The notes under the pieces were generated by a model, which was not told where the DNA came from, made no database searches, and saw only the letters and a list, made by a program, of their open reading frames with translations. Position numbers and translations under genes: made by a program. A DNA stretch of 62,391 nucleotides. It comes from an uncultured Mediterraneibacter sp. (GTDB lineage: Bacteria; Bacillota; Clostridia; Lachnospirales; Lachnospiraceae). The DNA is taken from positions 1 through 62,391 of the forward strand of contig CAKRWZ010000003.1 in assembly GCA_934418295.1 (NCBI GenBank). The letters run 5' to 3'. This document shows, one piece after another, positions 50,838 to 59,459 of the stretch. Positions within the stretch are counted from its first letter, which is position 1. Each line of letters opens with the position of its first letter.

Positions 50838-50904
50838 TTGACAAATTTATCAGACAGTGCTATTTTATATCTTAGGGTTAGCACTCAGAAGAAGTGAGTG
50901 CTAA
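50838..50904 (+). promoter_or_regulatory. groESL promoter and CIRCE operator
   Basis: -35 TTGACA (50838-50843), 17-bp spacer, -10 TATTTT (50861-50866). CIRCE follows as TTAGCACTC (50878-50886), nine bases, GAGTGCTAA (50896-50904), a perfect match to the HrcA binding site. Heat-shock control by HrcA is expected. No hrcA is in this window. Confidence 0.96.
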
Positions 50905-50931
50905 TAAGAACCAAGACAAGGAGGATACATC

Positions 50932-51213
50932 ATGAAATTAGTACCATTAGGTGACAAAATTGTATTAAAACAGGCAGAAGCCGAAGAAACAACTAAATCA
51001 GGAATTATAATTGGAAAGTCTCAGGAGAAGCCGCAACAGGCGGAAGTTATCGCAGTAGGACCTGGCGGAATGGTTGACGGAAAAGAAGTAAAAATGCAGG
51101 TTAAAGTAGGCGATCAGGTTATCTATTCTAAATTTGCAGGAACGACGGTAGAGCTTGAAAAAGAAGAGTATATCATCGTAAAACAGAGCGATATTCTTGC
51201 AATCGTAGAGTAA
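50932..51213 (+). CDS. groES: Co-chaperonin GroES
   Basis: A 93-residue cap of the GroEL chaperonin with L-V-P-L-G-D-K-I-V-L, the mobile loop K-S-G-I-I-I-G, V-G-D-Q-V-I-Y-S-K-F-A-G-T and I-V-K-Q-S-D-I-L-A-I. AAGGAGG precedes ATG 50932. groEL follows after 53 bp. Confidence 0.97.
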   Translation: MKLVPLGDKIVLKQAEAEETTKSGIIIGKSQEKPQQAEVIAVGPGGMVDGKEVKMQVKVGDQVIYSKFAGTTVELEKEEYIIVKQSDILAIVE

Positions 51214-51266
51214 GCAGTCAAAAGTATTTTGATATAAATAATCTAACAGAGTAGGAGTGAATTGAC

Positions 51267-52892
51267 ATGGCTAAAGAAATTAAATACGGAGCAGAGGCCA
51301 GAAAAGCACTGGAAGCAGGCGTTAACAAACTGGCAGATACTGTAAGAGTAACACTTGGACCAAAAGGAAGAAACGTTGTTCTGGACAGATCCTTTGTGGC
51401 ACCGTTGATCACAAACGATGGTGTGACGATTGCAAAAGAGATCGAACTGGAAGACGGTTTTGAGAATATGGGAGCTCAGCTGATCCGTGAAGTTGCATCC
51501 AAGACAAACGATGTAGCAGGTGACGGTACTACGACAGCTACCGTCCTTGCACAGGCAATGGTTCACGAAGGAATGAAGAACCTGGCAGCAGGTGCAAATC
51601 CGATCGTCCTGAGAAAAGGAATGAAGAAAGCTACCGACTGTGCAGTAGAAGCTATCGGGAAAATGAGCAGCAAAGTTACAGGAAAAGATCAGATCGCAAA
51701 GGTAGCAGCTGTTTCTTCCGGTGATGCAAAAGTCGGCGAGATGGTTGCAGACGCTATGGAAAAAGTATCCAAAGACGGTGTTATCACAGTAGAAGAGTCC
51801 AAGACAATGCATACAGAGCTGGATCTGGTAGAAGGTATGCAGTTTGACAGAGGATACCTTTCTGCATATATGGCTACAGATACAGAGAAAATGGAAGCAG
51901 TTCTGGAAAATCCATATATTTTGATTGTAGATAAGAAGATTTCCAATATTCAGGAACTTCTTCCGGTACTGGAGCAGGTTGTACAGTCCGGAGCAAAATT
52001 GCTCATCATTGCAGAGGATGTAGAAGGTGAAGCATTGACGACTTTGATCGTAAACAGACTTCGCGGAACATTCAATGTAGTTGCAGTAAAAGGACCTGGT
52101 TACGGTGACAGAAGAAAAGACATCCTTCAGGATATCGCTATTTTGACAGGCGGTCAGGTTGTTTCTGAAGAACTTGGCCTGGATCTGAAAGACGTAACAC
52201 TGCAGCAGCTCGGACGTGCAAAATCCGTAAAAGTAGAAAAAGATTCTACCGTGATCGTCGGAGGAGCAGGAGACAAGAAAGCAATCCAGGATCGTGTTGC
52301 ACAGATCAAGAGAATGATGGAGATCACAACTTCCGAATTCGATATTGAGAAATTGCAGGAAAGACTTGCAAAACTGGCAGGCGGCGTAGCAGTTATCCGT
52401 GTAGGGGCAGCTACAGAGACAGAGATGAAAGAAGCAAAACTTCGTATGGAAGATGCCCTGAATGCTACAAGAGCAGCAGTAGAGGAAGGTATTGTTCCGG
52501 GAGGCGGATCTGTTTACATCCATGCAACCAAAGCAGTCAAGGAATTGGCAGATACACTGGAAGGCGACGAGAAGACAGGTGCTAAGATCATCCTGAAAGC
52601 GTTGGAAGCACCGCTGTATCACATCAGCGCAAATGCCGGTCTGGAAGGCTCTGTAATCATCAGCAAGATCAAAGAGTCTAAGCCGGGATATGGATTTGAC
52701 GCATATAAAGAAGAGTATGTAGACATGGTAGAATCCGGAATTCTGGATCCTGCAAAAGTTTCCAGAAGCGCTCTGCAGAATGCTACAAGCGTGGCATCTA
52801 CTCTCCTTACAACAGAGTCTGTTGTAAGCACGATCAAAGAGCCTACACCGGCTATGCCTCCGCAGGGCGGCCCGGGAATGGGAATGATGTAA
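51267..52892 (+). CDS. groEL: Chaperonin GroEL
   Basis: Folds proteins in a double-ring chamber. A 541-residue protein with A-A-x-D-G-T-T-T motif as A-G-D-G-T-T-T-A-T-V and G-P-K-G-R-N-V and the C-terminal G-G-P-G-M-G-M-M tail. Full length and co-transcribed with groES under CIRCE. Confidence 0.97.
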   Translation: MAKEIKYGAEARKALEAGVNKLADTVRVTLGPKGRNVVLDRSFVAPLITNDGVTIAKEIELEDGFENMGAQLIREVASKTNDVAGDGTTTATVLAQAMVHEGMKNLAAGANPIVLRKGMKKATDCAVEAIGKMSSKVTGKDQIAKVAAVSSGDAKVGEMVADAMEKVSKDGVITVEESKTMHTELDLVEGMQFDRGYLSAYMATDTEKMEAVLENPYILIVDKKISNIQELLPVLEQVVQSGAKLLIIAEDVEGEALTTLIVNRLRGTFNVVAVKGPGYGDRRKDILQDIAILTGGQVVSEELGLDLKDVTLQQLGRAKSVKVEKDSTVIVGGAGDKKAIQDRVAQIKRMMEITTSEFDIEKLQERLAKLAGGVAVIRVGAATETEMKEAKLRMEDALNATRAAVEEGIVPGGGSVYIHATKAVKELADTLEGDEKTGAKIILKALEAPLYHISANAGLEGSVIISKIKESKPGYGFDAYKEEYVDMVESGILDPAKVSRSALQNATSVASTLLTTESVVSTIKEPTPAMPPQGGPGMGMM

Positions 52893-52966
52893 TCTGTCAG
52901 GGACAGATTAAGAAGCGGGAGAGTTTATCTTGCAGCAAAAATAATAAATAGTCTGAAAAAGTCTGA

Positions 52967-53003
52967 AAACGGTCGAAAACCCTATGGTTTTCGACCGTTT
53001 TTT
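52967..53003 (+). terminator. Intrinsic terminator of groESL
   Basis: A perfect 15-bp stem, 52967-52981 with 52986-53000 (core CGGTCGAAAACC / GGTTTTCGACCG), loop CTAT, then TTT. Confidence 0.95.
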
Positions 53004-53051
53004 GTTGCCATGCATCCGGAGGAAGCTGCCGGTGGCAGGTTCTGTAGGTAT

Positions 53052-53134
53052 GGCGACGCGTAAAGTCCGAGCCTGCCCAAGATCTTGATGACCGCCTGCA
53101 ATACGGAAATGTGCCGTCCGGCGCTTCCGGTGAT
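53052..53134. repeat. Dispersed intergenic repeat, copy B
   Basis: GGCGACGCGTAAAGTCCGAG with CCTG (53052-53075) and GGCGCTTCCGGTGAT (53120-53134) match the two blocks of copy A near 35971-36015, in reverse order. The 472-bp region between groEL and guaB otherwise holds the groESL terminator and the guaB promoter. No gene was seen; an 82-codon minus-strand frame here overlaps the terminator stem and is not credible. Confidence 0.45.
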
Positions 53135-53263
53135 TGCCAATAATCAGTTGCAACACTGTATTGTAATCCTATATGTTTCCTGAAAAAATGCTGGGAAAAC
53201 AGGACTTTTTTAAAAATTTATTAGGACTTTTGAAAGAATCTTGAAAGAGTATTGATTCCTTCC

Positions 53264-53292
53264 TTGAATTCCGTTATCATTTCAGTTAATAT
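53264..53292 (+). promoter_or_regulatory. Promoter of guaB
   Basis: -35 TTGAAT (53264-53269), 17-bp spacer, -10 TAATAT (53287-53292). A hairpin CTGTTC/GAACAG follows at 53310-53325 in the leader. Confidence 0.6.
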
Positions 53293-53364
53293 ATTAGTCG
53301 GAACTATATCTGTTCATGAGAACAGTGGAAAGTACAAGGAGAGAACAGAAAGGAGAAAGGTAAG

Positions 53365-54819
53365 ATGGGAAAAATTATCGGAGAGGGCATTACATTTGAT
53401 GACGTACTTTTGATTCCGGCGTATTCTGAAGTAATTCCGAATCAGGTAGATTTATCAACATATCTGACAAAGAAAATCCGGTTGAACATACCAATGATGA
53501 GTGCAGGTATGGATACCGTTACAGAACATAGAATGGCAATTGCCATGGCCAGACAGGGAGGCATTGGCATTATTCATAAAAACATGACGATCGAGCAGCA
53601 GGCTCAGGAAGTGGATCAGGTAAAACGTTCCGAGAATGGCGTTATTACAGATCCGTTTTCTTTATCACCGGAGCACACACTGCAGGATGCAGATGATCTG
53701 ATGGGTAAATATCGTATTTCCGGTGTCCCGATCACAGAAGGAAACAAATTGGTGGGCATCATTACCAATCGTGATCTGAAATTTGAAGAAGACATGACGA
53801 AGAAGATCAAAGAGTCCATGACATCAGAGGGGTTGATCACTGCAAAAGAGGGGATCACGCTGACAGAAGCAAAGAAGATCCTGGCACAGGCCAGAAAGGA
53901 AAAGCTTCCGATCGTAGATAAGGACTTTAACCTGAAAGGCTTGATCACCATCAAGGATATTGAAAAACAGATCAAGTACCCACTTTCTGCAAAGGATTCC
54001 CAGGGACGTCTGATCTGCGGCGCGGGTGTAGGTATCACCGCAAACTGTCTGGATCGTGTGCAGGAGCTGGTAAATGCAAAGGTTGACGTGATCGTACTGG
54101 ATTCCGCCCACGGTCATTCCGCAAATGTATTAAAGACTGTCCGCATGGTAAAAGAAAAATATCCGGATCTGCAGGTGGTTGCAGGAAACGTTGCCACAGG
54201 AGAAGGTACAAGAGCACTGATCGAAGCCGGAGCAGACGCTGTAAAGGTCGGAATCGGTCCGGGATCCATCTGTACGACCCGTGTGGTTGCAGGAATCGGC
54301 GTTCCGCAGATCACGGCGATCATGGATTGTTATGAGGCTGCAAAAGAGTATGGAGTTCCGATCATTGCAGACGGCGGTATCAAATATTCCGGAGATATGA
54401 CGAAAGCGATCGCCGCAGGTGCAAACCTTTGTATGATGGGCAGTATTTTTGCAGGCTGTGATGAAAGCCCGGGAACTTTTGAACTGTATCAGGGAAGAAA
54501 ATACAAAGTATACCGTGGAATGGGATCCATCGCAGCAATGGAAAACGGAAGCAAAGACCGTTATTTCCAGGAAGATGCGAAAAAATTGGTTCCGGAAGGT
54601 GTGGAAGGCCGAGTAGCATACAAGGGTACTGTAGAAGATACGGTATTCCAGCTGATGGGAGGTCTCAGATCTGGTATGGGCTATTGCGGAGCAAAGACGG
54701 TAGAAGAACTGAAAGAAAACGGAAAATTCGTAAAGATTTCAGCAGCATCTTTGAAAGAAAGTCATCCGCATGACATCCATATTACAAAGGAAGCACCGAA
54801 TTACAGTATAAACGAATAG
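53365..54819 (+). CDS. guaB: IMP dehydrogenase
   Basis: Oxidises IMP to XMP, the committed step of GMP synthesis. A 484-residue TIM barrel with two CBS domains inserted (about 95-200); catalytic Cys in G-P-G-S-I-C-T-T, followed by the flap R-Y-F-Q-E and G-S-I-A-A-M-E. AAAGGAG precedes ATG 53365. Confidence 0.97.
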   Translation: MGKIIGEGITFDDVLLIPAYSEVIPNQVDLSTYLTKKIRLNIPMMSAGMDTVTEHRMAIAMARQGGIGIIHKNMTIEQQAQEVDQVKRSENGVITDPFSLSPEHTLQDADDLMGKYRISGVPITEGNKLVGIITNRDLKFEEDMTKKIKESMTSEGLITAKEGITLTEAKKILAQARKEKLPIVDKDFNLKGLITIKDIEKQIKYPLSAKDSQGRLICGAGVGITANCLDRVQELVNAKVDVIVLDSAHGHSANVLKTVRMVKEKYPDLQVVAGNVATGEGTRALIEAGADAVKVGIGPGSICTTRVVAGIGVPQITAIMDCYEAAKEYGVPIIADGGIKYSGDMTKAIAAGANLCMMGSIFAGCDESPGTFELYQGRKYKVYRGMGSIAAMENGSKDRYFQEDAKKLVPEGVEGRVAYKGTVEDTVFQLMGGLRSGMGYCGAKTVEELKENGKFVKISAASLKESHPHDIHITKEAPNYSINE

Positions 54820-54854
54820 AGGAATCTGCAAAAAAGCGGATACACAAACATACC

Positions 54855-54888
54855 AGGCGGTGCGCTGTTGCTTTGCGGCGCACCGCTT
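54855..54888 (+). terminator. Hairpin after guaB
   Basis: GCGGTGCGC (54857-54865) pairs with GCGCACCGC (54878-54886) around a 12-base loop. No proper T-tract follows, so termination may be partial. Confidence 0.5.
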
Positions 54889-54946
54889 CTGACCGCAGAG
54901 TATCTGAAAAAGGGGAGCAGAGAGCAGCGGGAAAACGGACGAATAA

Positions 54947-55672
54947 ATGCCAGATAAGGGGAAAAACGTGGGAGGAAAAACGTACAAAAGAAGACCCGGA
55001 AAAAGAAGAAAGAGCAGGAAAAATTCGCAGAGAGCACGCAGAAGACGTCAGCAGTTTCTTTGCAGAGCCGGATTGGTATGCTTGGTCGTATTGACGGTGA
55101 TTTTGATCATAAGAGCCTGTGCGGGAAAATCAGAGAAATACAGTGAAAAGACAGGAGCAGATGTGGATGCTTCCAAGCCGGAGATCGATGTGCAGCTTCT
55201 GGATGTGAACGACTATTCCCGTCCGGGGATCAAAAGCAATAAGATCAATGGCATCGTGATCCATTATACGGCAAATCCGGGCTCATCGGCACAGAATAAC
55301 CGGGACTATTTTGAAGGATTGAAGGACAGCCACCAGACAAAGGCAAGCAGCCATTTTGTGGTAGGACTGGACGGAGAGATCATACAGTGTATTCCAACCT
55401 GGGAGATCGCCTATGCTTCCAATGACAGAAATTCTGATACCGTATCCATTGAGTGCTGTCATCCGGACGATACCGGAAAATTTACGGAAAGTACATACCG
55501 TTCCATGGTGCAGCTGACAGCGTGGCTTTGTAAAAAGTTTGAGCTGGACGAAAATGCAGTGATCCGACACTATGATGTGACAGGCAAGATCTGTCCCAAA
55601 TATTTTGTGGAAGATGAAGAGGCATGGAATCAATTTAAGGCAGATGTAAAGAATGCGTTGAAAAAGGAGTAA
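54947..55672 (+). CDS. Membrane-anchored N-acetylmuramoyl-L-alanine amidase
   Basis: A 241-residue Amidase_2-type peptidoglycan hydrolase. The first 37 residues are extremely basic (K-R-R-P-G-K-R-R-K-S-R-K), then one membrane helix (about 42-60, A-G-L-V-C-L-V-V-L). The catalytic domain follows outside: zinc ligands in I-V-I-H-Y-T-A-N, I-R-H-Y-D-V-T-G-K and the Asn/Cys-containing C-P-K-Y-F motif. The start is chosen by ATG 54947; no strong binding site is seen. YqeG follows 8 bp later. Confidence 0.86.
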   Translation: MPDKGKNVGGKTYKRRPGKRRKSRKNSQRARRRRQQFLCRAGLVCLVVLTVILIIRACAGKSEKYSEKTGADVDASKPEIDVQLLDVNDYSRPGIKSNKINGIVIHYTANPGSSAQNNRDYFEGLKDSHQTKASSHFVVGLDGEIIQCIPTWEIAYASNDRNSDTVSIECCHPDDTGKFTESTYRSMVQLTAWLCKKFELDENAVIRHYDVTGKICPKYFVEDEEAWNQFKADVKNALKKE

Positions 55673-55680
55673 AGGTAAAA

Positions 55681-56196
55681 TTGATATTTGATATGTTTTT
55701 TCCGGATGCCTATCTGGCGTCCACTTATGTGATACCCTTTGAGGAGCTGTATGAGAAAGGTTATCGGGGATTGATCTTCGATATCGACAATACACTGGTG
55801 CCCCATGGGGAGCCGGCAGATGACCGTGCAAAGGCATTGTTCGCCCGGCTGAAAAAAATCGGATTCGAGATGTGCCTGATTTCCAATAACCAGGAAGAAC
55901 GTGTAAAAAAGTTCAATGAAGAGATTCAGGTACATTATATTTACAATGCGCACAAGCCGTCTGTAAAAAATTATGTGGAAGCGATGCGGATCATGAAGAC
56001 CAATCGGGACAATACGATTTTTATCGGAGACCAGCTATTTACGGATGTATTTGGGGCAAAAAGAGCGGGGATCCCTAACATTTTGGTAAAACCGATCCAT
56101 CCAAAAGAGGAGATCCAGATTGTGCTGAAGCGTTATCTGGAAAAAATCGTACTGCATTTTTACAGGCGCTCCGGGAAGAAAAATCAGGTTTTTTAA
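55681..56196 (+). CDS. yqeG: YqeG-family HAD phosphatase
   Basis: A 171-residue HAD superfamily IIIA protein. Motif I is F-D-I-D-N-T-L-V, motif II L-I-S-N-N, motif III K-P, and motif IV I-G-D-Q-L-F-T-D. The family is widespread in Firmicutes; the substrate is unknown though a mitochondrial relative (PTPMT/GEP4-type) acts on phosphatidylglycerophosphate. TTG 55681 follows AAAGG by 5 bp; ATG 55693 is an alternative start. Confidence 0.9.
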   Translation: MIFDMFFPDAYLASTYVIPFEELYEKGYRGLIFDIDNTLVPHGEPADDRAKALFARLKKIGFEMCLISNNQEERVKKFNEEIQVHYIYNAHKPSVKNYVEAMRIMKTNRDNTIFIGDQLFTDVFGAKRAGIPNILVKPIHPKEEIQIVLKRYLEKIVLHFYRRSGKKNQVF

Positions 56197-56231
56197 TTTG
56201 ATTTTAGGACAAGGGAAAAAGGATCAAGAAA

Positions 56232-56290
56232 AAGGCAGAAAAGCAAACAGGAAACGAAATGTTTATTGCTTTCTGCCTTGAAATTTTTTA
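56232..56290 (+). terminator. Intrinsic terminator of the amidase-yqeG unit
   Basis: AAGGCAGAAA (56232-56241) pairs with TTTCTGCCTT (56270-56279), and GCAA with TTGC within, ending in GAAATTTTTT. Confidence 0.85.
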
Positions 56291-56410
56291 TAATGCTATT
56301 ACCATAATATTCAAGTCCGATTTGATCGGATTCTTTTATCAAATCATGGCAGGATCTGCCGGTTTTTCTTTTTAAAAATAAGATTGGAACAGTCGTAGGA
56401 AAGGAGTCTA

Positions 56411-57355
56411 TTGAGTTACGAAACATTTTTAAAAAATGTAGAAGAAAAGTTGCAGGAAACATTAGGGGAAGGAGTGGAAATTTCACAGAACACGCTCCGA
56501 AACAACAATGGGCAGATCCGGCAAGGGATCACGATCTGCAAAGGGGGATGCAGCACGGCGCCCACTGTCTATATGGAGGAATACTATTCGGCTTATTGCA
56601 AAGGTAAGCTGATAAAAGAGATCGCGGAAGAGATCGCAAAATTTTGTGTGATGCTGGAGCAGTATCCGGAGGCAAGATTAGACTGGATGTCCGATTATAA
56701 AAAAGCAAAATGGAGGATCGTACCAAAGCTGATCAGTAAAGAAAAGAATGCGGAAATCCTGGAACAGATCCCTTTTGTAGACTGGATGGATCTGGCAGTC
56801 GTCTTTTATCTGCTGCTTCATGAAGACGGGAGGGGAACTGTGAGCATGACGGTACAGAACGCACATCTGGAAGAGTGGGGTGTGACAAAAGAAGAAGTTT
56901 ATCAAATGGCCGTGGAAAATGCAGAATATCTGCTCCCGGCAAAACTGGTCGCGGTGGAGGATCTTTTGGAAGAAGAGGAAAGCAAGATGCTGCCTGAGAG
57001 CATTCTTCCGGCAGAGATCCTGGAAGAAAAAAATCTGCTGGATAAGAAGTTTCTGGAAGCAGAACAGGAGACGGAGGGAATGTACGTTTTGACCAACAGC
57101 CTGCAGAATTACGGGGCGGCATGTATTCTTTATCCGAAGATGCCGGAGAAAATAGAAAAGCTTTTGGGAGAGGATTATTATATACTGCCCAGCAGCATCC
57201 ATGAGATGCTGATCGTTCCGAAGCAATACAGTGTGGGACAGGAAGCTTTCGGCAGGATGATCTGTGAGATCAATGAATCCCAGGTGCTTCCGGAAGAGGT
57301 GCTTGGAGATCATTCCTATTTCTACAGGGCGGAAAAAGGCGAATTGAGTATGTGA
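56411..57355 (+). CDS. DUF5688 family protein
   Basis: A 314-residue soluble protein characteristic of Lachnospiraceae. It starts L-S-Y-E-T-F-L-K-N (TTG 56411 after AAAGGAG 56400-56406). Contains Y-M-E-E-Y-Y-S-A-Y, W-R-I-V-P-K-L-I and L-P-S-S-I-H-E-M-L-I-V-P. DUF5688 genes occur in multiple copies in gut Clostridia; the function is not known. It stands alone with the terminator of yqeG before it and tRNA-Arg after it. Confidence 0.85.
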   Translation: MSYETFLKNVEEKLQETLGEGVEISQNTLRNNNGQIRQGITICKGGCSTAPTVYMEEYYSAYCKGKLIKEIAEEIAKFCVMLEQYPEARLDWMSDYKKAKWRIVPKLISKEKNAEILEQIPFVDWMDLAVVFYLLLHEDGRGTVSMTVQNAHLEEWGVTKEEVYQMAVENAEYLLPAKLVAVEDLLEEEESKMLPESILPAEILEEKNLLDKKFLEAEQETEGMYVLTNSLQNYGAACILYPKMPEKIEKLLGEDYYILPSSIHEMLIVPKQYSVGQEAFGRMICEINESQVLPEEVLGDHSYFYRAEKGELSM

Positions 57356-57362
57356 GAAAAAC

Positions 57363-57391
57363 TTTACTTTTCCTCAAAATTATGATAAGAT
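57363..57391 (+). promoter_or_regulatory. Possible promoter of tRNA-Arg
   Basis: TTTACT (57363-57368), 17-bp spacer, TAAGAT (57386-57391), 43 bp before the tRNA. Confidence 0.5.
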
Positions 57392-57433
57392 AACAAAAGC
57401 GTTCGAAAGAAAGTTTGGAGAGCGTTTTTGTAA

Positions 57434-57505
57434 GCGTCTGTAGCTCAGGGGATAGAGCACTGCCCTCCGGAGGCAGGAGCGGCGGTTCGATTCCGCCCAG
57501 ACGTG
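57434..57505 (+). tRNA. tRNA-Arg (anticodon CCG)
   Basis: Cloverleaf of 72 bases: acceptor GCGTCTG with CAGACGT (one G-T), D arm GCTC/GAGC, anticodon stem CTGCC/GGCAG with loop CTCCGGA and anticodon CCG (57467-57469), and T arm GGCGG-TTCGATT-CCGCC. It decodes CGG. The 3' CCA is not encoded (GTTA follows), so it is added after transcription. Confidence 0.95.
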
Positions 57506-57524
57506 TTAGATTGGGAAGCAAAAG

Positions 57525-57579
57525 CTCCTGGCACACCAGATGATGGGCGACCAAAATCGGTTTTGTCAGGAGTTTTTTC
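57525..57579 (+). terminator. Terminator after tRNA-Arg
   Basis: CTCCTG (57525-57530) pairs with CAGGAG (57567-57572), then TTTTTT; an inner hairpin CAAAA/TTTTG lies within. Confidence 0.75.
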
Positions 57580-57623
57580 CGGTCTGAAAAGCAAAATGAA
57601 TAGAAGTTTATAGGGAGGTAAGC

Positions 57624-58277
57624 ATGAAAAGGTCCCGGAGAAAAGTGCTGATCGCACTTGTGGTTTTGACCACAGCGTCGTCAGCGATCCTGACCAAAGA
57701 CAGTGCAGCAGATGCAGGCCAAACTATAGCGAAAACAGAAAACAGTTTTCTGGGAAAATACATATCGGATAAAATACTGGTACAAGGAGAACAGCTGGAG
57801 AAAAACCGTTATCCGTCCGTAAACAAGCTGATCCGGCTTTATTATTCCGAAACGGCAGCAGGAGATCTGGACGGTTTGAGAAATCTGATGGATCAGATCG
57901 AAGAGGCAAACGTTTCGGAGATTTTGAACAATCCGAACTTTGTAGAAGAATACGAAGCGATCAATGTTTATACAAAGCCCGGAAAAGAAATGGGAGAATT
58001 GGTAGTGTTTGCAACTTACAAAATGAAGATACGTGGGATCGAAACACCGGTCCCGGGCATGGGCACTTTTTACGTAAGCAGGAAACAGGACGGAAAATAC
58101 AGCCTTTCCAACGGAACTTATGATCCTTCCGTACAGGAGGAGATCCAAAAAGCGGCAGAAGATGAAGAAGTAAAACGGCTGGCTGAAAACACTCGGAAAG
58201 AGTATGAAAAAGCACAGAAATCAGATAAAGAATTGGATACCATGCTGAAAGGAATGCAGTCGACTTCCAAAGAATAA
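57624..58277 (+). CDS. Exported protein of unknown function, 217 residues
   Basis: N-terminal basic segment and hydrophobic signal or anchor (R-K-V-L-I-A-L-V-V-L-T). The extracytoplasmic part has L-I-R-L-Y-Y-S-E-T-A-A-G-D-L-D-G-L, an NTF2-like opening, and ends in an acidic-basic helical tail (E-N-T-R-K-E-Y-E-K-A-Q-K). No lipobox. The family is unknown to me. AGGGAGG lies before ATG 57624. azlC follows after 11 bp, so it may be expressed with azlCD. Confidence 0.78.
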   Translation: MKRSRRKVLIALVVLTTASSAILTKDSAADAGQTIAKTENSFLGKYISDKILVQGEQLEKNRYPSVNKLIRLYYSETAAGDLDGLRNLMDQIEEANVSEILNNPNFVEEYEAINVYTKPGKEMGELVVFATYKMKIRGIETPVPGMGTFYVSRKQDGKYSLSNGTYDPSVQEEIQKAAEDEEVKRLAENTRKEYEKAQKSDKELDTMLKGMQSTSKE

Positions 58278-58288
58278 GAGGTGGCAGG

Positions 58289-59053
58289 ATGAAAAAGGGA
58301 TACAAAAGATCGTTTCAGAAAGCGTTTCCGTACACGATACCGGTATTGACAGGCTATCTGTTTATCGGGATCGCCTTCGGGGTCATGTTTGCAGAAAAAG
58401 GATATTCCGTCTGGTGGGCGATCTTGATGAGCCTGCTGGTCTATGCGGGATCCGGGCAATATCTGGCAGTGAATTTCTTTGTGCCGGGCATTTCCTTTGT
58501 GCAGGTGATCTTTATGACGCTGATGGTCAATATTCGTCATGTGTTTTATGGGATCTCTCTTTTGGACAAGGTCAACAGGACCGGAAAAAAGAGATGGTAT
58601 ATGATCTTTGCGCTGACAGACGAGACCTATTCCCTTTTGTGTACGACAAACGTCCCGGAAGGGGTAGAAGAAGATAAATTTTTGTTTGCCATTTCTCTTT
58701 TGGATCAATCCTACTGGATTTTGGGAACTATCATCGGATCGGTGGCAAAATCGCTTCTCCCGTTCAATGCAGAGGGAATTGATTTTGCAATGACTGCATT
58801 GTTCGTGGTGATCTTTGTAGAACAGTGGATGAAAAAAGAAAACAGGATCCCGGCGGCGATCGGTGTGATCGTAGCCTTTGCGGGAAGAATGATCTTCGGC
58901 CCGGATAACTTCATTTTGCCGTCCATGCTGGTGATCATCCTGTGTCTGTTTGTGGGAAGAAAACGTTTGGAACTTCCGGAGCAGGAAGAAAAAGAAGAGA
59001 AACAAAGAGAAAAAGAGTGGGAGGAAATAAAGGAGGAATCAAAATGCCGGTAG
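58289..59053 (+). CDS. azlC: AzlC family branched-chain amino acid exporter subunit
   Basis: A 254-residue membrane protein with G-I-A-F-G-V-M-F-A-E-K-G-Y and G-S-G-Q-Y-L-A-V-N-F-F, characteristic of AzlC, which with AzlD exports branched-chain amino acids or analogues. The C-terminal tail is highly charged (E-E-K-E-E-K-Q-R-E-K) and unusually long. It overlaps azlD by 10 bp. Confidence 0.93.
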   Translation: MKKGYKRSFQKAFPYTIPVLTGYLFIGIAFGVMFAEKGYSVWWAILMSLLVYAGSGQYLAVNFFVPGISFVQVIFMTLMVNIRHVFYGISLLDKVNRTGKKRWYMIFALTDETYSLLCTTNVPEGVEEDKFLFAISLLDQSYWILGTIIGSVAKSLLPFNAEGIDFAMTALFVVIFVEQWMKKENRIPAAIGVIVAFAGRMIFGPDNFILPSMLVIILCLFVGRKRLELPEQEEKEEKQREKEWEEIKEESKCR

Positions 59054-59376
59054 ATGCAGGAACATCCCTTTTGATCATTTTAGCAGTGGCACTGACTACG
59101 TTTGCAACGCGTCTGGTTCCGTTTTTGTTTTTCCCGCCGGACAAACCGATCCCGAAAACCGTACAGTATCTGGGGCGTGTCCTGACACCGGCCGTTATCG
59201 GGATGCTGGTGGTATATTGCCTGAAAAATATGTCTGTGACCGGTGCGACACATGGAATCCCGGAGATCGCTTCCGTATTGGTGGTGGTTGTGCTCCATGT
59301 ATGGAAAAGAAATAACCTGCTGAGCATCGGAGCCGGAACCGTCCTTTATATGTTCCTGGTGCAGGCAGTGTTTTAG
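59044..59376 (+). CDS. azlD: AzlD family transporter subunit
   Basis: A 110-residue partner of AzlC with three to four helices (T-R-L-V-P-F-L-F-F-P, G-R-V-L-T-P-A-V-I-G-M-L). ATG 59044, behind AAAGGAGG, overlaps the azlC end; the longer in-frame reading from 58942 lies wholly in azlC. CodY regulates azlCD in some Firmicutes. Confidence 0.92.
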   Translation: MPVDAGTSLLIILAVALTTFATRLVPFLFFPPDKPIPKTVQYLGRVLTPAVIGMLVVYCLKNMSVTGATHGIPEIASVLVVVVLHVWKRNNLLSIGAGTVLYMFLVQAVF

Positions 59377-59401
59377 AAACAAAGGAAAACAGCGCGTTTG
59401 C

Positions 59402-59430
59402 TTTACAAAGAAAATACGATAAGGTAAAAT
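59402..59430 (+). promoter_or_regulatory. Promoter of argS
   Basis: TTTACA (59402-59407), 17-bp spacer, TAAAAT (59425-59430), 30 bp before argS. Confidence 0.6.
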
Positions 59431-59459
59431 AGATTGGTGTTTTACAGGAGGATATCAGA

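Noticed and set aside
51243..52622. Long minus-strand frame opposite groEL, and similar antisense frames at 2042-3217 and 10604-11644
   Set aside because: They are shadows of strongly conserved genes, with Cys/His/Arg-rich composition and no binding sites.
52908..53156. Minus-strand frame of 82 codons between groEL and guaB
   Set aside because: It runs through the groESL terminator stem and has no ribosome binding site; the region is better read as terminator plus repeat.
53293..53364. Purine riboswitch upstream of guaB
   Set aside because: Only a CTGTTC/GAACAG hairpin is seen; the paired-loop consensus of purine aptamers is missing and no terminator follows.
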